The position numbers and the translations under genes are program-made. Shown here in pieces: positions 6,145 through 12,546 of a DNA stretch of 12,546 bases; positions within the stretch are counted from its first letter, which is position 1, and every line of letters begins with the position of its first letter. A model generated the notes under the pieces. The model was given only the letters and a program-made list of their open reading frames with translations, was not told where the DNA came from and did no database searches. The stretch comes from Streptosporangiaceae bacterium (lineage in GTDB: Bacteria; Actinomycetota; Actinomycetes; Streptosporangiales; Streptosporangiaceae), in assembly GCA_030040815.1 (NCBI GenBank), contig JASHSZ010000721.1, forward strand, positions 1 through 12,546, read 5' to 3'.

Positions 6145-7213
6145 GCTCCCGCTCGCCAGCGACCGGGTGTCGGGCATGTCGCACCGCTTCATCACACTGC
6201 TGATCGCCGGAGTCTGCGTGCTGGCAGGCGTCGTCGTGGCGGCCCTGGTGCAGGTGCCCTACGTAGCGCTGACCCCCGGTCCCACCTTCAACACGCTGGG
6301 CAAACCCGCGGGCAAGGAGCTCATCCAGATCACGGGTCATCGCACCTATGCCACGACCGGCAACCTCAACATGGTGACCGTGTCGTACACCGGCGGTCCT
6401 GGCGTGGACTTCAACATCTTCAGCGCGCTGCGGGCCTGGCTCACGCCGGACGACGCGGTCGTCCCGGCGAGCGAGATCTACTCGTCCGGGCAGACCCCGC
6501 AGCAGGTGATCCAGCAGGACACCGAGGAGATGCTGGGATCCCAGCAGGATGCCACCGCGGCGGCGCTGTGCTACCTCAACATCGGTTACACGACGGCTGA
6601 ACCGATCGTGGCCACGGTCAAGGGGACGCCCGCATACGGCGTGCTGCAGCCTGGCGACAAGATCACGGCGGTCGGCGGCACGCCGATTGGCTGCCACCAT
6701 GACGTGGTCACGATGATCCGAGACCGCAGGCCCGGCGCGCCGGTGACTCTGACGATTGCTCGCCCCGACGGTGCCGTCAGCAACGTCACGCTGCCGACCA
6801 AGGACATCGGGAACCAGCCCGTTATAGGGGTCGAGCTGGGGTCGGCCGTCTACCAGTTCCCGTTCAGCGTGAAGATCAACCTGTCCGGTATCGGCGGGCC
6901 GAGCGCAGGCCTGATGTTCGCGCTCGGGATCATCGACAAGCTCACGCCAGACGGGCTTACCGGGGGTCGCTTCATCGCCGGCACCGGAGAGATCGACCCA
7001 ACCGGCGCGGTTGAGCCGATCGGCGGCATCCAGCAGAAGATGGCAGGCGCCAGGGCGGCCGGCGCGACCATCTTCCTCACGCCGGCCGCCAACTGCCCGA
7101 ACACGGTCGGCGCCGTTCCTGCCGGGTTGCGGGTGGTGAAGGTTGGCTCGCTCGCAGGCGCGGTCAGCGAACTGCAGGCCCTCAAGGCGGGCAAGCCGGT
7201 CCCTTCGTGCTGA
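6137..7213 (+). CDS. Membrane-anchored PDZ / Lon-type serine-lysine protease, YlbL-like (family S16)
   Basis: 358 residues from GTG 6137. A membrane helix (about 18-38, FITLLIAGVCVLAGVVVAAL) is followed by VPYVALTPGPTFNTLG, the hallmark of the YlbL/SdrC-like group. A PDZ domain (about 157-215) contains VLQPGDKITAVGGTPI. The C-terminal Lon protease domain (about 225-345) carries the catalytic Ser in GGPSAGLMFAL (S256) and the Lys in GGIQQKMAGAR (K301), with no AAA+ ATPase module, so it is ATP-independent and acts on the outer membrane face. Substrates are unknown; the Bacillus homologue YlbL has been linked to checkpoint-protein turnover. Start: GTG 6137 overlaps moaE by 8 nt; ATG 6176, which begins MSHRF just before the membrane helix, is an equally plausible start. 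In many actinobacteria a UPF0182 gene is a neighbour; none is present here. Confidence 0.93.
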   Translation: MPKLPLASDRVSGMSHRFITLLIAGVCVLAGVVVAALVQVPYVALTPGPTFNTLGKPAGKELIQITGHRTYATTGNLNMVTVSYTGGPGVDFNIFSALRAWLTPDDAVVPASEIYSSGQTPQQVIQQDTEEMLGSQQDATAAALCYLNIGYTTAEPIVATVKGTPAYGVLQPGDKITAVGGTPIGCHHDVVTMIRDRRPGAPVTLTIARPDGAVSNVTLPTKDIGNQPVIGVELGSAVYQFPFSVKINLSGIGGPSAGLMFALGIIDKLTPDGLTGGRFIAGTGEIDPTGAVEPIGGIQQKMAGARAAGATIFLTPAANCPNTVGAVPAGLRVVKVGSLAGAVSELQALKAGKPVPSC

Positions 7214-7697
7214 AACAGGGCGGCGGTACGAGCGAGGCGGTGGCACGTCCAGCGCTAGCCACAGCCTGGCCGACTGGCGGCCGAGCCGGCCCTCGCGGCT
7301 ATCAGAGCCGGGCGTCGCGGCGAGCCGGGCCGAGCTGAGCCGAACAGCCGGAGGCGCCCGGCTGAACACCGGCGGGCCAGCCCTAACACGGGCCTGCGCC
7401 GCGGCGCGCTGACGCCGCCGAGGGCGTACGCTCGGATCTGACGGCACATCCAGGGGCGGGCCTTCGGTGATGTGCGCTCATTCCGGCGCACTACATCCCC
7501 GGATGAGCACGTCGGGCGCCAGCCGTGCGGTGGCGCGGCCGGCTACTCCGCTCGGGCCGGGCTGCCCGGTGGCGTCCGATGGGTCTGACAGGGAGAAGGC
7601 CGCGCGGGATGGCTCGCGCTGTTTCGCCTGCGGAGCAGCACGAAGGCCGGCCGGGAGGCCGGGACAGGGAAATCAGAGGGAAGGAACGTGACCGGCA
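7214..7697. other. 484-bp intergenic region without a recognisable gene
   Basis: No frame on either strand gives a recognisable protein. It contains irregularly spaced copies of GAGCCGG (7283, 7305 and 7322 onward; the first two agree at 15 of 17 bases). It also holds a short CCGAG/CTCGG stem (7418-7435), the larger hairpin annotated at 7466-7500, and the upstream control region of the glycosyltransferase. No strong terminator was found after the protease gene. No known riboswitch class could be identified by eye. Confidence 0.4.
7466..7500. other. Imperfect long hairpin in the intergenic region
   Basis: GTGCGC (7472-7477) pairs with GCGCAC (7486-7491) over an 8-nt loop. Beyond a 3-nt bulge (TAC, 7492-7494) the stem continues with GAT/ATC (7469-7471, 7495-7497), then one mismatch and GG/CC (7466-7467, 7499-7500). 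It lies about 200 nt upstream of the glycosyltransferase start and could be an RNA element in its leader or a protein-binding dyad. Confidence 0.35.
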
Positions 7698-7720
7698 GTG
7701 GCGCCTCGTGTGCTGATTGA
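7676..7720 (+). promoter_or_regulatory. Purine-rich ribosome binding site with competing ten-codon ORF at the glycosyltransferase start
   Basis: GAGGGAAGGAA (7676-7686) is a strong Shine-Dalgarno tract. Its first part is optimally spaced (7 nt) from a GTG at 7688, which opens the out-of-frame peptide MTGSGASCAD ending at TGA 7718-7720. The likely glycosyltransferase GTG at 7698 is 12 nt beyond AAGGA, a long but usable spacing. The small ORF spans the glycosyltransferase start and could lower or couple its translation. Confidence 0.35.
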
Positions 7721-8834
7721 CGCAACGGCGGTACCTGCTGACCGTGGCGCTCTCGGCCGATACGTGGACGGGCTGGTCAGCGCGCTAGACGCGGCCGGTG
7801 CAGATCTTGCGGTGGCGTGCCAGCGCGCCGACGAGGAGCGATACGGTCGGCTGGTACCGAACGCCAGGGTCGTCGCCGGGCCGCCTGCGATCGCTCACCG
7901 GCCGGCCAGGCTGGCGTGGGAGCAAAGCGGTCTTCCGCTGGTGGCCCAGCAGGTGGAAGCGGCCGTCATCCACTCTCCGCACTACTCGATGCCACTGCGG
8001 CCGAACAAGCCTGTCGTCGTCACCGTCCACGACCTGACCTTCTTCACCGAGCCCGACGCGCACAGCCCGGTGATCGCGACCTTCTACAAGGCGGCCATCC
8101 GCACCTCAGCGAGGCGCGCTACCAGGCTCATCGTGCCCTCAAAGGCGACCAGAGACGAGCTTGTCCGGGTGCTCGCCGCCGACCCGACCCGAATCGACGT
8201 CGCCTATCACGGCGTTGACCACAAGCTGTTCCACCGGCCGACGGCGGACCAGCTTCGCCAGGTGTCCGACCGTCTCGGCCTGCACGGCCGGTCCTACGTT
8301 GCCTATCTCGGCACACTCGAGCCGCGCAAGAACGTGCCCGCGCTGATCAATGGCTGGGTCGCGGTAGCCGAGCACATGGCCGACGCGCCCGCGCTCGTGC
8401 TGGCGGGCGCGAGCGGCTGGAGCGAGGAGGTAGACGAGGCAGTGGCCGCCGTGCCCGCTAACCTGCACCTGGTCCGGCCCGGCTACCTGCACTTCACTGA
8501 CCTACCCGGGTTCTTCGGTGGTGCTCTCGTGGTCGCCTTCCCCAGCACCGGTGAGGGCTTCGGGCTGCCTGCGCTCGAGGCCATGGCCTGCGGCGCTGCG
8601 GTGCTCACCACGCACCGGACCGCGCTGCCGGAGGTCGGCGGGGACGCGGTTGCCTACACCGAGCCGGATCCCGACAGCATCAAGACGGCGCTGCAATCGC
8701 TGCTGGCCGATCCTGAGCGCCGGACCGCCCTCGGCGAGGCGGGCTACTCGCGAGCGATGGAGTTCACCTGGGCTTCCTCGGCGGAGGCGCACATGATCAG
8801 TTATGAGCGCGCCGCGAGTAGGGGAACGGAGTAA
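7698..8834 (+). CDS. GT4-type (GT-B fold) glycosyltransferase
   Basis: 378 residues, a typical single-enzyme length for family GT4. The N-terminal domain starts VLIDATAVPADRGALGRYVDGL (5-26), with the acceptor-side loop after the first strand, and contains VVVTVHDLTFF (106-116). The C-terminal nucleotide-sugar domain has VAYLGTLEPRKNVP (201-214, with R210 and K211 for phosphate contacts) and STGEGFGLPALEAMA (283-297), the EX7E motif with E286 and E294. No signal peptide or membrane helix, so it is cytoplasmic or peripheral. Donor and acceptor are not identifiable from sequence; the adjacent convergent GDP-mannose pyrophosphorylase gene makes a mannosyl donor plausible but not proven. The start is GTG 7698; GTG 7710 is an alternative. 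It ends just before a strong convergent terminator. Confidence 0.9.
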   Translation: MAPRVLIDATAVPADRGALGRYVDGLVSALDAAGADLAVACQRADEERYGRLVPNARVVAGPPAIAHRPARLAWEQSGLPLVAQQVEAAVIHSPHYSMPLRPNKPVVVTVHDLTFFTEPDAHSPVIATFYKAAIRTSARRATRLIVPSKATRDELVRVLAADPTRIDVAYHGVDHKLFHRPTADQLRQVSDRLGLHGRSYVAYLGTLEPRKNVPALINGWVAVAEHMADAPALVLAGASGWSEEVDEAVAAVPANLHLVRPGYLHFTDLPGFFGGALVVAFPSTGEGFGLPALEAMACGAAVLTTHRTALPEVGGDAVAYTEPDPDSIKTALQSLLADPERRTALGEAGYSRAMEFTWASSAEAHMISYERAASRGTE

Positions 8835-8841
8835 CTGGCGC

Positions 8842-8873
8842 CCGTTCTGGTCCGACACCCCGGACCAGAACGG
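8842..8873. terminator. Bidirectional hairpin terminator between convergent genes
   Basis: Positions 8842-8854 pair perfectly with 8861-8873: a 13-bp stem with the 6-nt loop ACACCC. It fills most of the 54-bp gap between the stop codons of the glycosyltransferase (+) and the guanylyltransferase (-), so it can end both transcripts. There is no U-tract on either side. Confidence 0.9.
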
Positions 8874-8888
8874 CCACCGCCCAGTGCG

Positions 8889-9971
8889 CTAGAGCCTGGC
8901 GTGCTGGCCACGGTCGTGCAGTTCCTCCACGACCTGCTTGACCTCCTGGGCCCGCGACCGGGCGCACACCAGCGTCGCGTCCGCGGTGTCGACGACGACC
9001 ACGTCGTCCAGGCCGATCACGGCCACGACCCGGTCCGTGGTGGACACGACGACGGCGTCCTTGACGTCGCGCGCGACAATCTCCGCCATGGGGGCGATCA
9101 CCAGGTTGCCCGACGCGTCGGTCGGCAGTGACTCGCCGAGCGAGTCGAAGTCGCCGACGTCGCTCCAGGGCATGTCGGCGGGCACGGTCGCGACCTTGCC
9201 GACGGCCGCCGCGCCCTCGAGCACGCCGTAGTCCACCGAGATCTTCTCCAGGCCCGGCCACACCTCAGCGAGCACCTGATCGCGGCCGGGACCGTCCCAG
9301 GCCTCGGCGATCCGCCCGATCCCGGCGGATAGGTGCGGCAGCTGCCGGGCCAGCTCGGCGAGGAAACCGCGGACCCCGAACGCGAAGATCCCCGCATTCC
9401 ACAGGTACTGGCCGGACTCCAGGTAACTGGCCGCCGCTTCGTGGGTCGGCTTCTCCTTGAACTGCGCCACCGCTCTTGCCCCGCCGACCAGCGGCTCGCC
9501 GACCTTGAGGTAGCCAAACCGCACCTCGGCGTGCTGTGGCCGGATGCCGACCGTGGTCAGGTACCCATCGCGTGCCGTGGCTGCCGCCTGCTTGATAACC
9601 GCTGCGAACCGCTCTTCGTCGCCGATGATGTGGTCGGCCGAGAACACGGCCATGATCGCGTCCGGATCGCGCCTTGCCAGCACGGCGCAGGCGAGACTCA
9701 CCGCGGCGCACGAGTCGCGGGGCGACGGCTCTACCAGAATGTTGCGCGCGGGCAGCTCGGGGAGCTGGCTGCGGATCGCCGCCTCGTGCGCGGTGCCGGT
9801 GACCACGTAGATGTGATCCGCAGCCGACAGCTGGCGGACGCGGTCGGCCGTCGCCTGCAGCAGCGACCGGTCTGTACCAGTCAGCGAGTGCAGGAACTTA
9901 GGCTCACAGGCGCGTGACAGCGGCCAGAGCCGCGTGCCGCTGCCGCCGGCGAGAATCGTTGAGTAAAGCAT
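8889..9971 (-). CDS. manC: Mannose-1-phosphate guanylyltransferase (GDP-mannose pyrophosphorylase)
   Basis: Makes GDP-mannose from GTP and mannose 1-phosphate, the precursor for mannosylated glycans, lipomannans and protein O-mannosylation. 360 residues: the single-domain nucleotidyltransferase form, lacking the C-terminal phosphomannose isomerase cupin of bifunctional ManC/AlgA. Motifs: TILAGGSGTRLWPLSR (5-20), EPKFLHSL (23-30, where many homologues have PKQF), ILVEPSPRDSCAAV (78-91), FSADHIIGDE (110-119, metal-binding Asp), EVRFGYLKVG (149-158), FKEKP (171-175), YLWNAGIFAF (189-198) and SVDYGVLE. Start ATG 9969-9971 has no Shine-Dalgarno; CATAGT (9978-9983, minus) followed by 6 nt suggests a leaderless message. 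The symbol follows common usage (also manB or rmlA2 in some annotations). Confidence 0.92.
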   Translation of the reverse strand: MLYSTILAGGSGTRLWPLSRACEPKFLHSLTGTDRSLLQATADRVRQLSAADHIYVVTGTAHEAAIRSQLPELPARNILVEPSPRDSCAAVSLACAVLARRDPDAIMAVFSADHIIGDEERFAAVIKQAAATARDGYLTTVGIRPQHAEVRFGYLKVGEPLVGGARAVAQFKEKPTHEAAASYLESGQYLWNAGIFAFGVRGFLAELARQLPHLSAGIGRIAEAWDGPGRDQVLAEVWPGLEKISVDYGVLEGAAAVGKVATVPADMPWSDVGDFDSLGESLPTDASGNLVIAPMAEIVARDVKDAVVVSTTDRVVAVIGLDDVVVVDTADATLVCARSRAQEVKQVVEELHDRGQHARL

Positions 9972-9977
9972 CTAGCC

Positions 9978-9983
9978 ACTATG
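9978..9983 (-). promoter_or_regulatory. Putative -10 element giving a leaderless manC transcript
   Basis: Minus-strand CATAGT matches the xAxxxT pattern of actinobacterial -10 boxes and ends 7 nt before the A of the ATG, so transcription would begin at the start codon. There is no purine-rich site before the ATG. No clear -35 was found. Confidence 0.4.
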
Positions 9984-10050
9984 CCCGAAGCGGGAGGCTG
10001 GAGGCTGCAGCGGGCTCTCCCCCTCAGATGCACCTGTGACGGTAGGGACC

Positions 10051-11085
10051 ATGAACGATGGCCGGCAACGGCACGCAGACGGGCCTGCGGACAGAACGGG
10101 CCGGGGCGGGCCGCACCGCCGCGACGGCGAGGGCGGCCGGCCGGCAGGCGAGGTGGCGGACGCTGAGCTTGACTGGCTTGTACCGTTCTGGGTAGATATC
10201 CGGCTTGCGCTGATCGTCCATCGGCGCGGATCTCACGACCCCACGTTCCGGACTGACCCGTCGGGCGCCCTCTGGCGCACGTGCCTGACCCCAGCGGGAC
10301 CGGCCACGCTGCGGTTGTCGGCTCGCTCTGGCGGCCAGCTACCCTCGCCCGGCCCGCGCATCCGGGCGCTGGCCTGGGGTCCGGGCGCCCGCTGGCTGGT
10401 CGACACGGTGCCCGACCTGCTCGGCGTCATGGACAACCCCGAGGACTTCCGCCCAGTACACCCGCGGCTGGCCGAGCTAGCCCGGCGGCTGGCCGGGCTT
10501 CGGATCGGGCGGACGGGCCGCGTGCTCGAGGCGCTGGTACCGGCGGTACTGGAGCAGAAGGTGGTCGGCCGGGAGGCGTGGCGGGCCTGGCGGCGGCTCG
10601 TCACGTGGTACGGCTCGCCCGCGCCCGGTCCTGCGCCGGCCGGCCTGCGCGTCATGCCGTCCCCGGAAGCCTGGCTGGCCATTTCCCCGGCCGACTGGCA
10701 CCGGGCGGGCGTCGAACCGGTGCGCGCCCGGACCATCGCGGCCGCCGTCCGACGGGCCGGTCGACTGGAAGCGGTCGCTGGCCTGCCCGGCGCGGAGGCT
10801 GACCGGCTGCTACGGTCGCTGCCCGGCGTCGGGCCATGGACGGCAGCGGAGGTCCGGCAGCGCGCGTGCGGCGACGCCGACGCGGTGAGTGTGGGCGACT
10901 ATCACATCCCCACCCTCGTCGGCTGGGCGCTCGCGGGCGAGCCTGCCGACGACGCCCGCATGCTCGAGCTACTGGCGCCCTACGCGGGCCACCGGTACCG
11001 CGTGACCCGGCTCCTCGAACTGGGCGAGCAGGGGCCGCCGCGGCGCGGGCCTCGGCTGAGCGCGCGCGATTACTCGGCCTTCTGA
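10051..11085 (+). CDS. AlkA-like HhH-GPD DNA glycosylase (DNA-3-methyladenine glycosylase II family)
   Basis: Base-excision repair enzyme family that removes alkylated purines. 344 residues from ATG 10051. The N-terminal 35 residues are low-complexity and poorly conserved. The helical part includes [19 protein letters not shown] (162-180, the QxV helix), then the helix-hairpin-helix [15 protein letters not shown] (254-268) and the catalytic Asp region [13 protein letters not shown] (275-287, D283). It closes with [15 protein letters not shown]. Aromatic AlkA pocket residues cannot be assigned by eye, so substrate range is uncertain. TAGGG lies 3 nt before ATG 10051; the in-frame GTG 10036 is an alternative start. 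The 79-bp gap to manC contains a tandem GGAGGCT (9993-10006). From memory, this subfamily often sits beside F420 and GDP-mannose genes in actinobacteria. Confidence 0.87.
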   Translation: MNDGRQRHADGPADRTGRGGPHRRDGEGGRPAGEVADAELDWLVPFWVDIRLALIVHRRGSHDPTFRTDPSGALWRTCLTPAGPATLRLSARSGGQLPSPGPRIRALAWGPGARWLVDTVPDLLGVMDNPEDFRPVHPRLAELARRLAGLRIGRTGRVLEALVPAVLEQKVVGREAWRAWRRLVTWYGSPAPGPAPAGLRVMPSPEAWLAISPADWHRAGVEPVRARTIAAAVRRAGRLEAVAGLPGAEADRLLRSLPGVGPWTAAEVRQRACGDADAVSVGDYHIPTLVGWALAGEPADDARMLELLAPYAGHRYRVTRLLELGEQGPPRRGPRLSARDYSAF

Positions 11086-11135
11086 CCGGGAAGCAGCGCG
11101 GCTCGCACCGGGTTATCGCAGCATGCTCCCTCGGC

Positions 11136-11151
11136 GGCCCGGTGACGGGCC
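11136..11151. terminator. Small hairpin between the glycosylase gene and fbiC
   Basis: GGCCCG (11136-11141) pairs perfectly with CGGGCC (11146-11151) across a GTGA (GNRA-type) tetraloop, 50 nt after the glycosylase stop. There is no U-run. It may terminate the glycosylase transcript; it lies just upstream of the proposed fbiC -10 box. Confidence 0.45.
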
Positions 11152-11158
11152 CGCGGCC

Positions 11159-11197
11159 TAGGGTGGGGAAGCGGCCGAATGCCGATTGCGAAAGAGG
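11159..11197 (+). promoter_or_regulatory. Candidate fbiC -10 box (TAGGGT) and ribosome binding site (AAAGAGG)
   Basis: TAGGGT (11159-11164) fits the TAnnnT -10 and predicts a transcript start near 11171. AAAGAGG (11191-11197) is the only strong Shine-Dalgarno in the region and points, 7 nt downstream, to an ATC codon at 11205. No -35 consensus is evident. Confidence 0.45.
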
Positions 11198-12546
11198 TAA
11201 CGCCATCAGCGAGCACGGTGTTCAGGAGCCACGCCGCCCCCCGGCGAGCGGCCCGGCCGAGCCGGTCGCGAGCGCGAGCGCGCTGCGTCGCGCGCTGGCG
11301 CGGGCACGCGACGGCAAGGCGCTTGACGAGGCCGAGGCGACCATCCTGCTGCAGGCGCGCGGCGACGACCTGACGGCTCTGCTGGCGCACGCTGGGCGGG
11401 TGCGGGACTCCGGGCTGGCGGCCGCGGGTCGTCCCGGCCTGATCACCTACTCCCGCAAGGTATTCATCCCGCTGACCAGGCTGTGTCGTGACCGGTGCGG
11501 GTACTGCACCTTCGTCACGGTGCCGGGCCGGCTGACGGCCCCGTTCCTGTCCCCGGATGAGGTGCTGACGATCGCCGCCGACGGCGCGGCGCTGGGCTGT
11601 AAGGAGGCGCTGTTCACGCTAGGCGATCGCCCGGAGGATCGATGGCGGCAGGCGCGCGAGTGGCTGGACGCGCACGGGTATGACGACACGCTGTCCTACG
11701 TGCGGGCTATGGCGATCCGGGTGCTGGAGGAGACGGGCCTCCTGCCGCACCTGAACCCTGGCGTGCTGACCTGGCAGGACTTCCAGCGGCTCAAGCCGGT
11801 CGCGCCGTCGATGGGGATGATGCTCGAGACCACGGCGCGGCGGCTGTTCACCGAGCGCGGCGGGCCGCACTTCGGCAGTCCGGACAAGGACCCCGCGGTA
11901 CGGCTGCGGGTACTGCAGGACGCAGGGCGGAGCAGCGTCCCGTTCACCACCGGAATCCTGATCGGGATCGGGGAGACGCTCACCGAGCGGGCCGAGTCGA
12001 TCTTCGCGATGCGGCAGGTCGCGCGCGAGTACGGCGGCATCCAGGAAGTGATCGTGCAGAACTTCCGGGCAAAGCCCGACACGAGAATGCGCGGCATGCC
12101 CGACGCCGGGCTGGCAGACCTGGCAGCGACGATCGCGGTGGCCAGGCTGGTGCTAGGCCCCGCCGCGCGCATCCAGGCGCCGCCAAATCTCATCGGCGGC
12201 GAATACCAGCTCATCCTGTCGGCAGGGATCGATGACTGGGGCGGGGTGTCGCCGCTGACGCCCGATCACGTGAACCCGGAGCGGCCCTGGCCGCAGATCG
12301 ACGACCTGGCGGTGCGGACCGCGGCGGGCGGATTCGAGCTGGCCGAGCGGCTGACGATCTATCCGCCCTACATCCGCGAGCCGTGGCTGGACCCGCGGCT
12401 GGCCCGGCACGTGGCGGCGCTCGCCGACCCGGCGACCGGCCTGGCAAGGCCGGACGCGCAGCCGAGCGGGCTGCCGTGGCAGGAGCCCGACGGCGGATGG
12501 GACGCCCGTCGCGGGCTGGGCCAGAGCGGGCGGGCGGACCTGTTCG
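11163..12546 (+). CDS. fbiC: FbiC, FO synthase of coenzyme F420 synthesis (5' half; runs off the window)
   Basis: Radical-SAM enzyme that, in its bifunctional actinobacterial form, builds the deazaflavin FO from tyrosine and 5-amino-6-ribitylaminouracil. The visible part is the N-terminal CofG-like domain: [37 protein letters not shown] with the [4Fe-4S]/SAM motif CxxxCxxC (Cys codons at 11484, 11496, 11505), [82 protein letters not shown] and [23 protein letters not shown]. It ends in the interdomain linker (LPWQEPD), so the CofH-like half should follow outside. The start is uncertain: the listed GTG 11163 is the nearest ordinary in-frame start but overlaps a likely -10 box. ATC 11205, correctly spaced from AAAGAGG, fits the family's N-terminal length better. 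No frameshift was seen. Confidence 0.93.
   Translation, partial: MGKRPNADCERGNAISEHGVQEPRRPPASGPAEPVASASALRRALARARDGKALDEAEATILLQARGDDLTALLAHAGRVRDSGLAAAGRPGLITYSRKVFIPLTRLCRDRCGYCTFVTVPGRLTAPFLSPDEVLTIAADGAALGCKEALFTLGDRPEDRWRQAREWLDAHGYDDTLSYVRAMAIRVLEETGLLPHLNPGVLTWQDFQRLKPVAPSMGMMLETTARRLFTERGGPHFGSPDKDPAVRLRVLQDAGRSSVPFTTGILIGIGETLTERAESIFAMRQVAREYGGIQEVIVQNFRAKPDTRMRGMPDAGLADLAATIAVARLVLGPAARIQAPPNLIGGEYQLILSAGIDDWGGVSPLTPDHVNPERPWPQIDDLAVRTAAGGFELAERLTIYPPYIREPWLDPRLARHVAALADPATGLARPDAQPSGLPWQEPDGGWDARRGLGQSGRADLF

Noticed and set aside
7283..7342. Irregular GAGCCGG repeats in the gap after the PDZ protease
   Set aside because: Spacing varies (22, 17, 15 nt) and the unit is a simple GC-rich word likely to recur by chance; not CRISPR-like.
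6041..7447. 468-codon minus-strand open frame opposite moaE and the PDZ/Lon protease
   Set aside because: Antisense to two clearly conserved genes; rich in Arg/Ala/Gly with no domain motif, as expected for the shadow frame of GC-rich coding DNA.
9993..10006. Tandem GGAGGCT GGAGGCT between manC and the glycosylase gene
   Set aside because: Only two short copies, too far from either start to act as a ribosome binding site; probably chance or slippage.
11179..11373. 64-codon ORF with a proper ATG at the front of fbiC
   Set aside because: It is one frame off the conserved FbiC frame, ends within the gene and shows no homology; the ATG lies before the ribosome binding site. A frameshift is unnecessary because the FbiC frame is open throughout.
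1..12546. Search for tRNA, rRNA, CRISPR arrays, insertion sequences and attachment sites
   Set aside because: No T-loop-like GGTTCGAATCC, no regularly spaced repeats, no transposase or integrase motifs and no terminal inverted repeats flanking target duplications were seen on either strand.

Overview
The window is about 70% GC or higher, with a strong G/C preference at third codon positions, frequent GTG starts and several genes that appear to be translated from leaderless transcripts. Together with the gene content (a DUF2342 zincin, a PDZ/Lon-like protease, coenzyme F420 synthesis and a ThiF-like orphan) this points to an actinomycete chromosome. I cannot place it in a genus. Nothing suggests a plasmid, phage or genomic island: I found no transposase, integrase, CRISPR array, tRNA or rRNA.

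Left block (1-4312, all minus strand): a hairpin terminator, an ABC1/AarF/UbiB-type atypical kinase, a ThiF/cyclodehydratase-like protein with an N-terminal RRE-like region and zinc cysteines, and a DUF2342 (Zincin_2) metallopeptidase-like protein. Two gaps carry regulatory-looking DNA. One, upstream of the kinase, has a perfect palindrome and two direct repeats 63 bp apart. The other, 439 bp upstream of the ThiF-like gene, has a good TTGACC-N17-TAACTT promoter, a short hairpin and a ten-codon ORF that overlaps the gene start as GTGA.

Central block (4379-7213, plus strand, divergent from the left block): an SDR-fold protein that seems to lack the catalytic YxxxK pair and ends in a predicted membrane helix, then MoaE (molybdopterin synthase large subunit), which overlaps by 8 nt a membrane-anchored PDZ/Lon-type serine-lysine protease (YlbL-like). 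From memory, the kinase, ThiF-like, zincin and PDZ-protease genes cluster in the same way in mycobacteria (the Rv3194c-Rv3197 area, near whiB7), so this is probably a conserved actinobacterial neighbourhood of largely unknown joint function.

Right block (7698-12546): after a 484-bp gap comes a GT4-type glycosyltransferase (+), which converges on a GDP-mannose pyrophosphorylase gene (-) across a 13-bp-stem bidirectional terminator. Divergent from the latter are an AlkA-like HhH-GPD DNA glycosylase (+) and the first half of fbiC (+), the FO synthase of coenzyme F420 synthesis, which runs off the right edge. The GDP-mannose enzyme and the glycosyltransferase plausibly serve mannose-containing surface glycans or glycolipids.

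Most worth a second look: fbiC has no ordinary start codon downstream of its likely promoter, but has an ATC codon ideally spaced from a good ribosome binding site. The orphan RRE/E1-like protein beside a zincin peptidase is the best candidate for an uncharacterised peptide- or protein-modifying system, although no substrate gene or YcaO partner is visible here.
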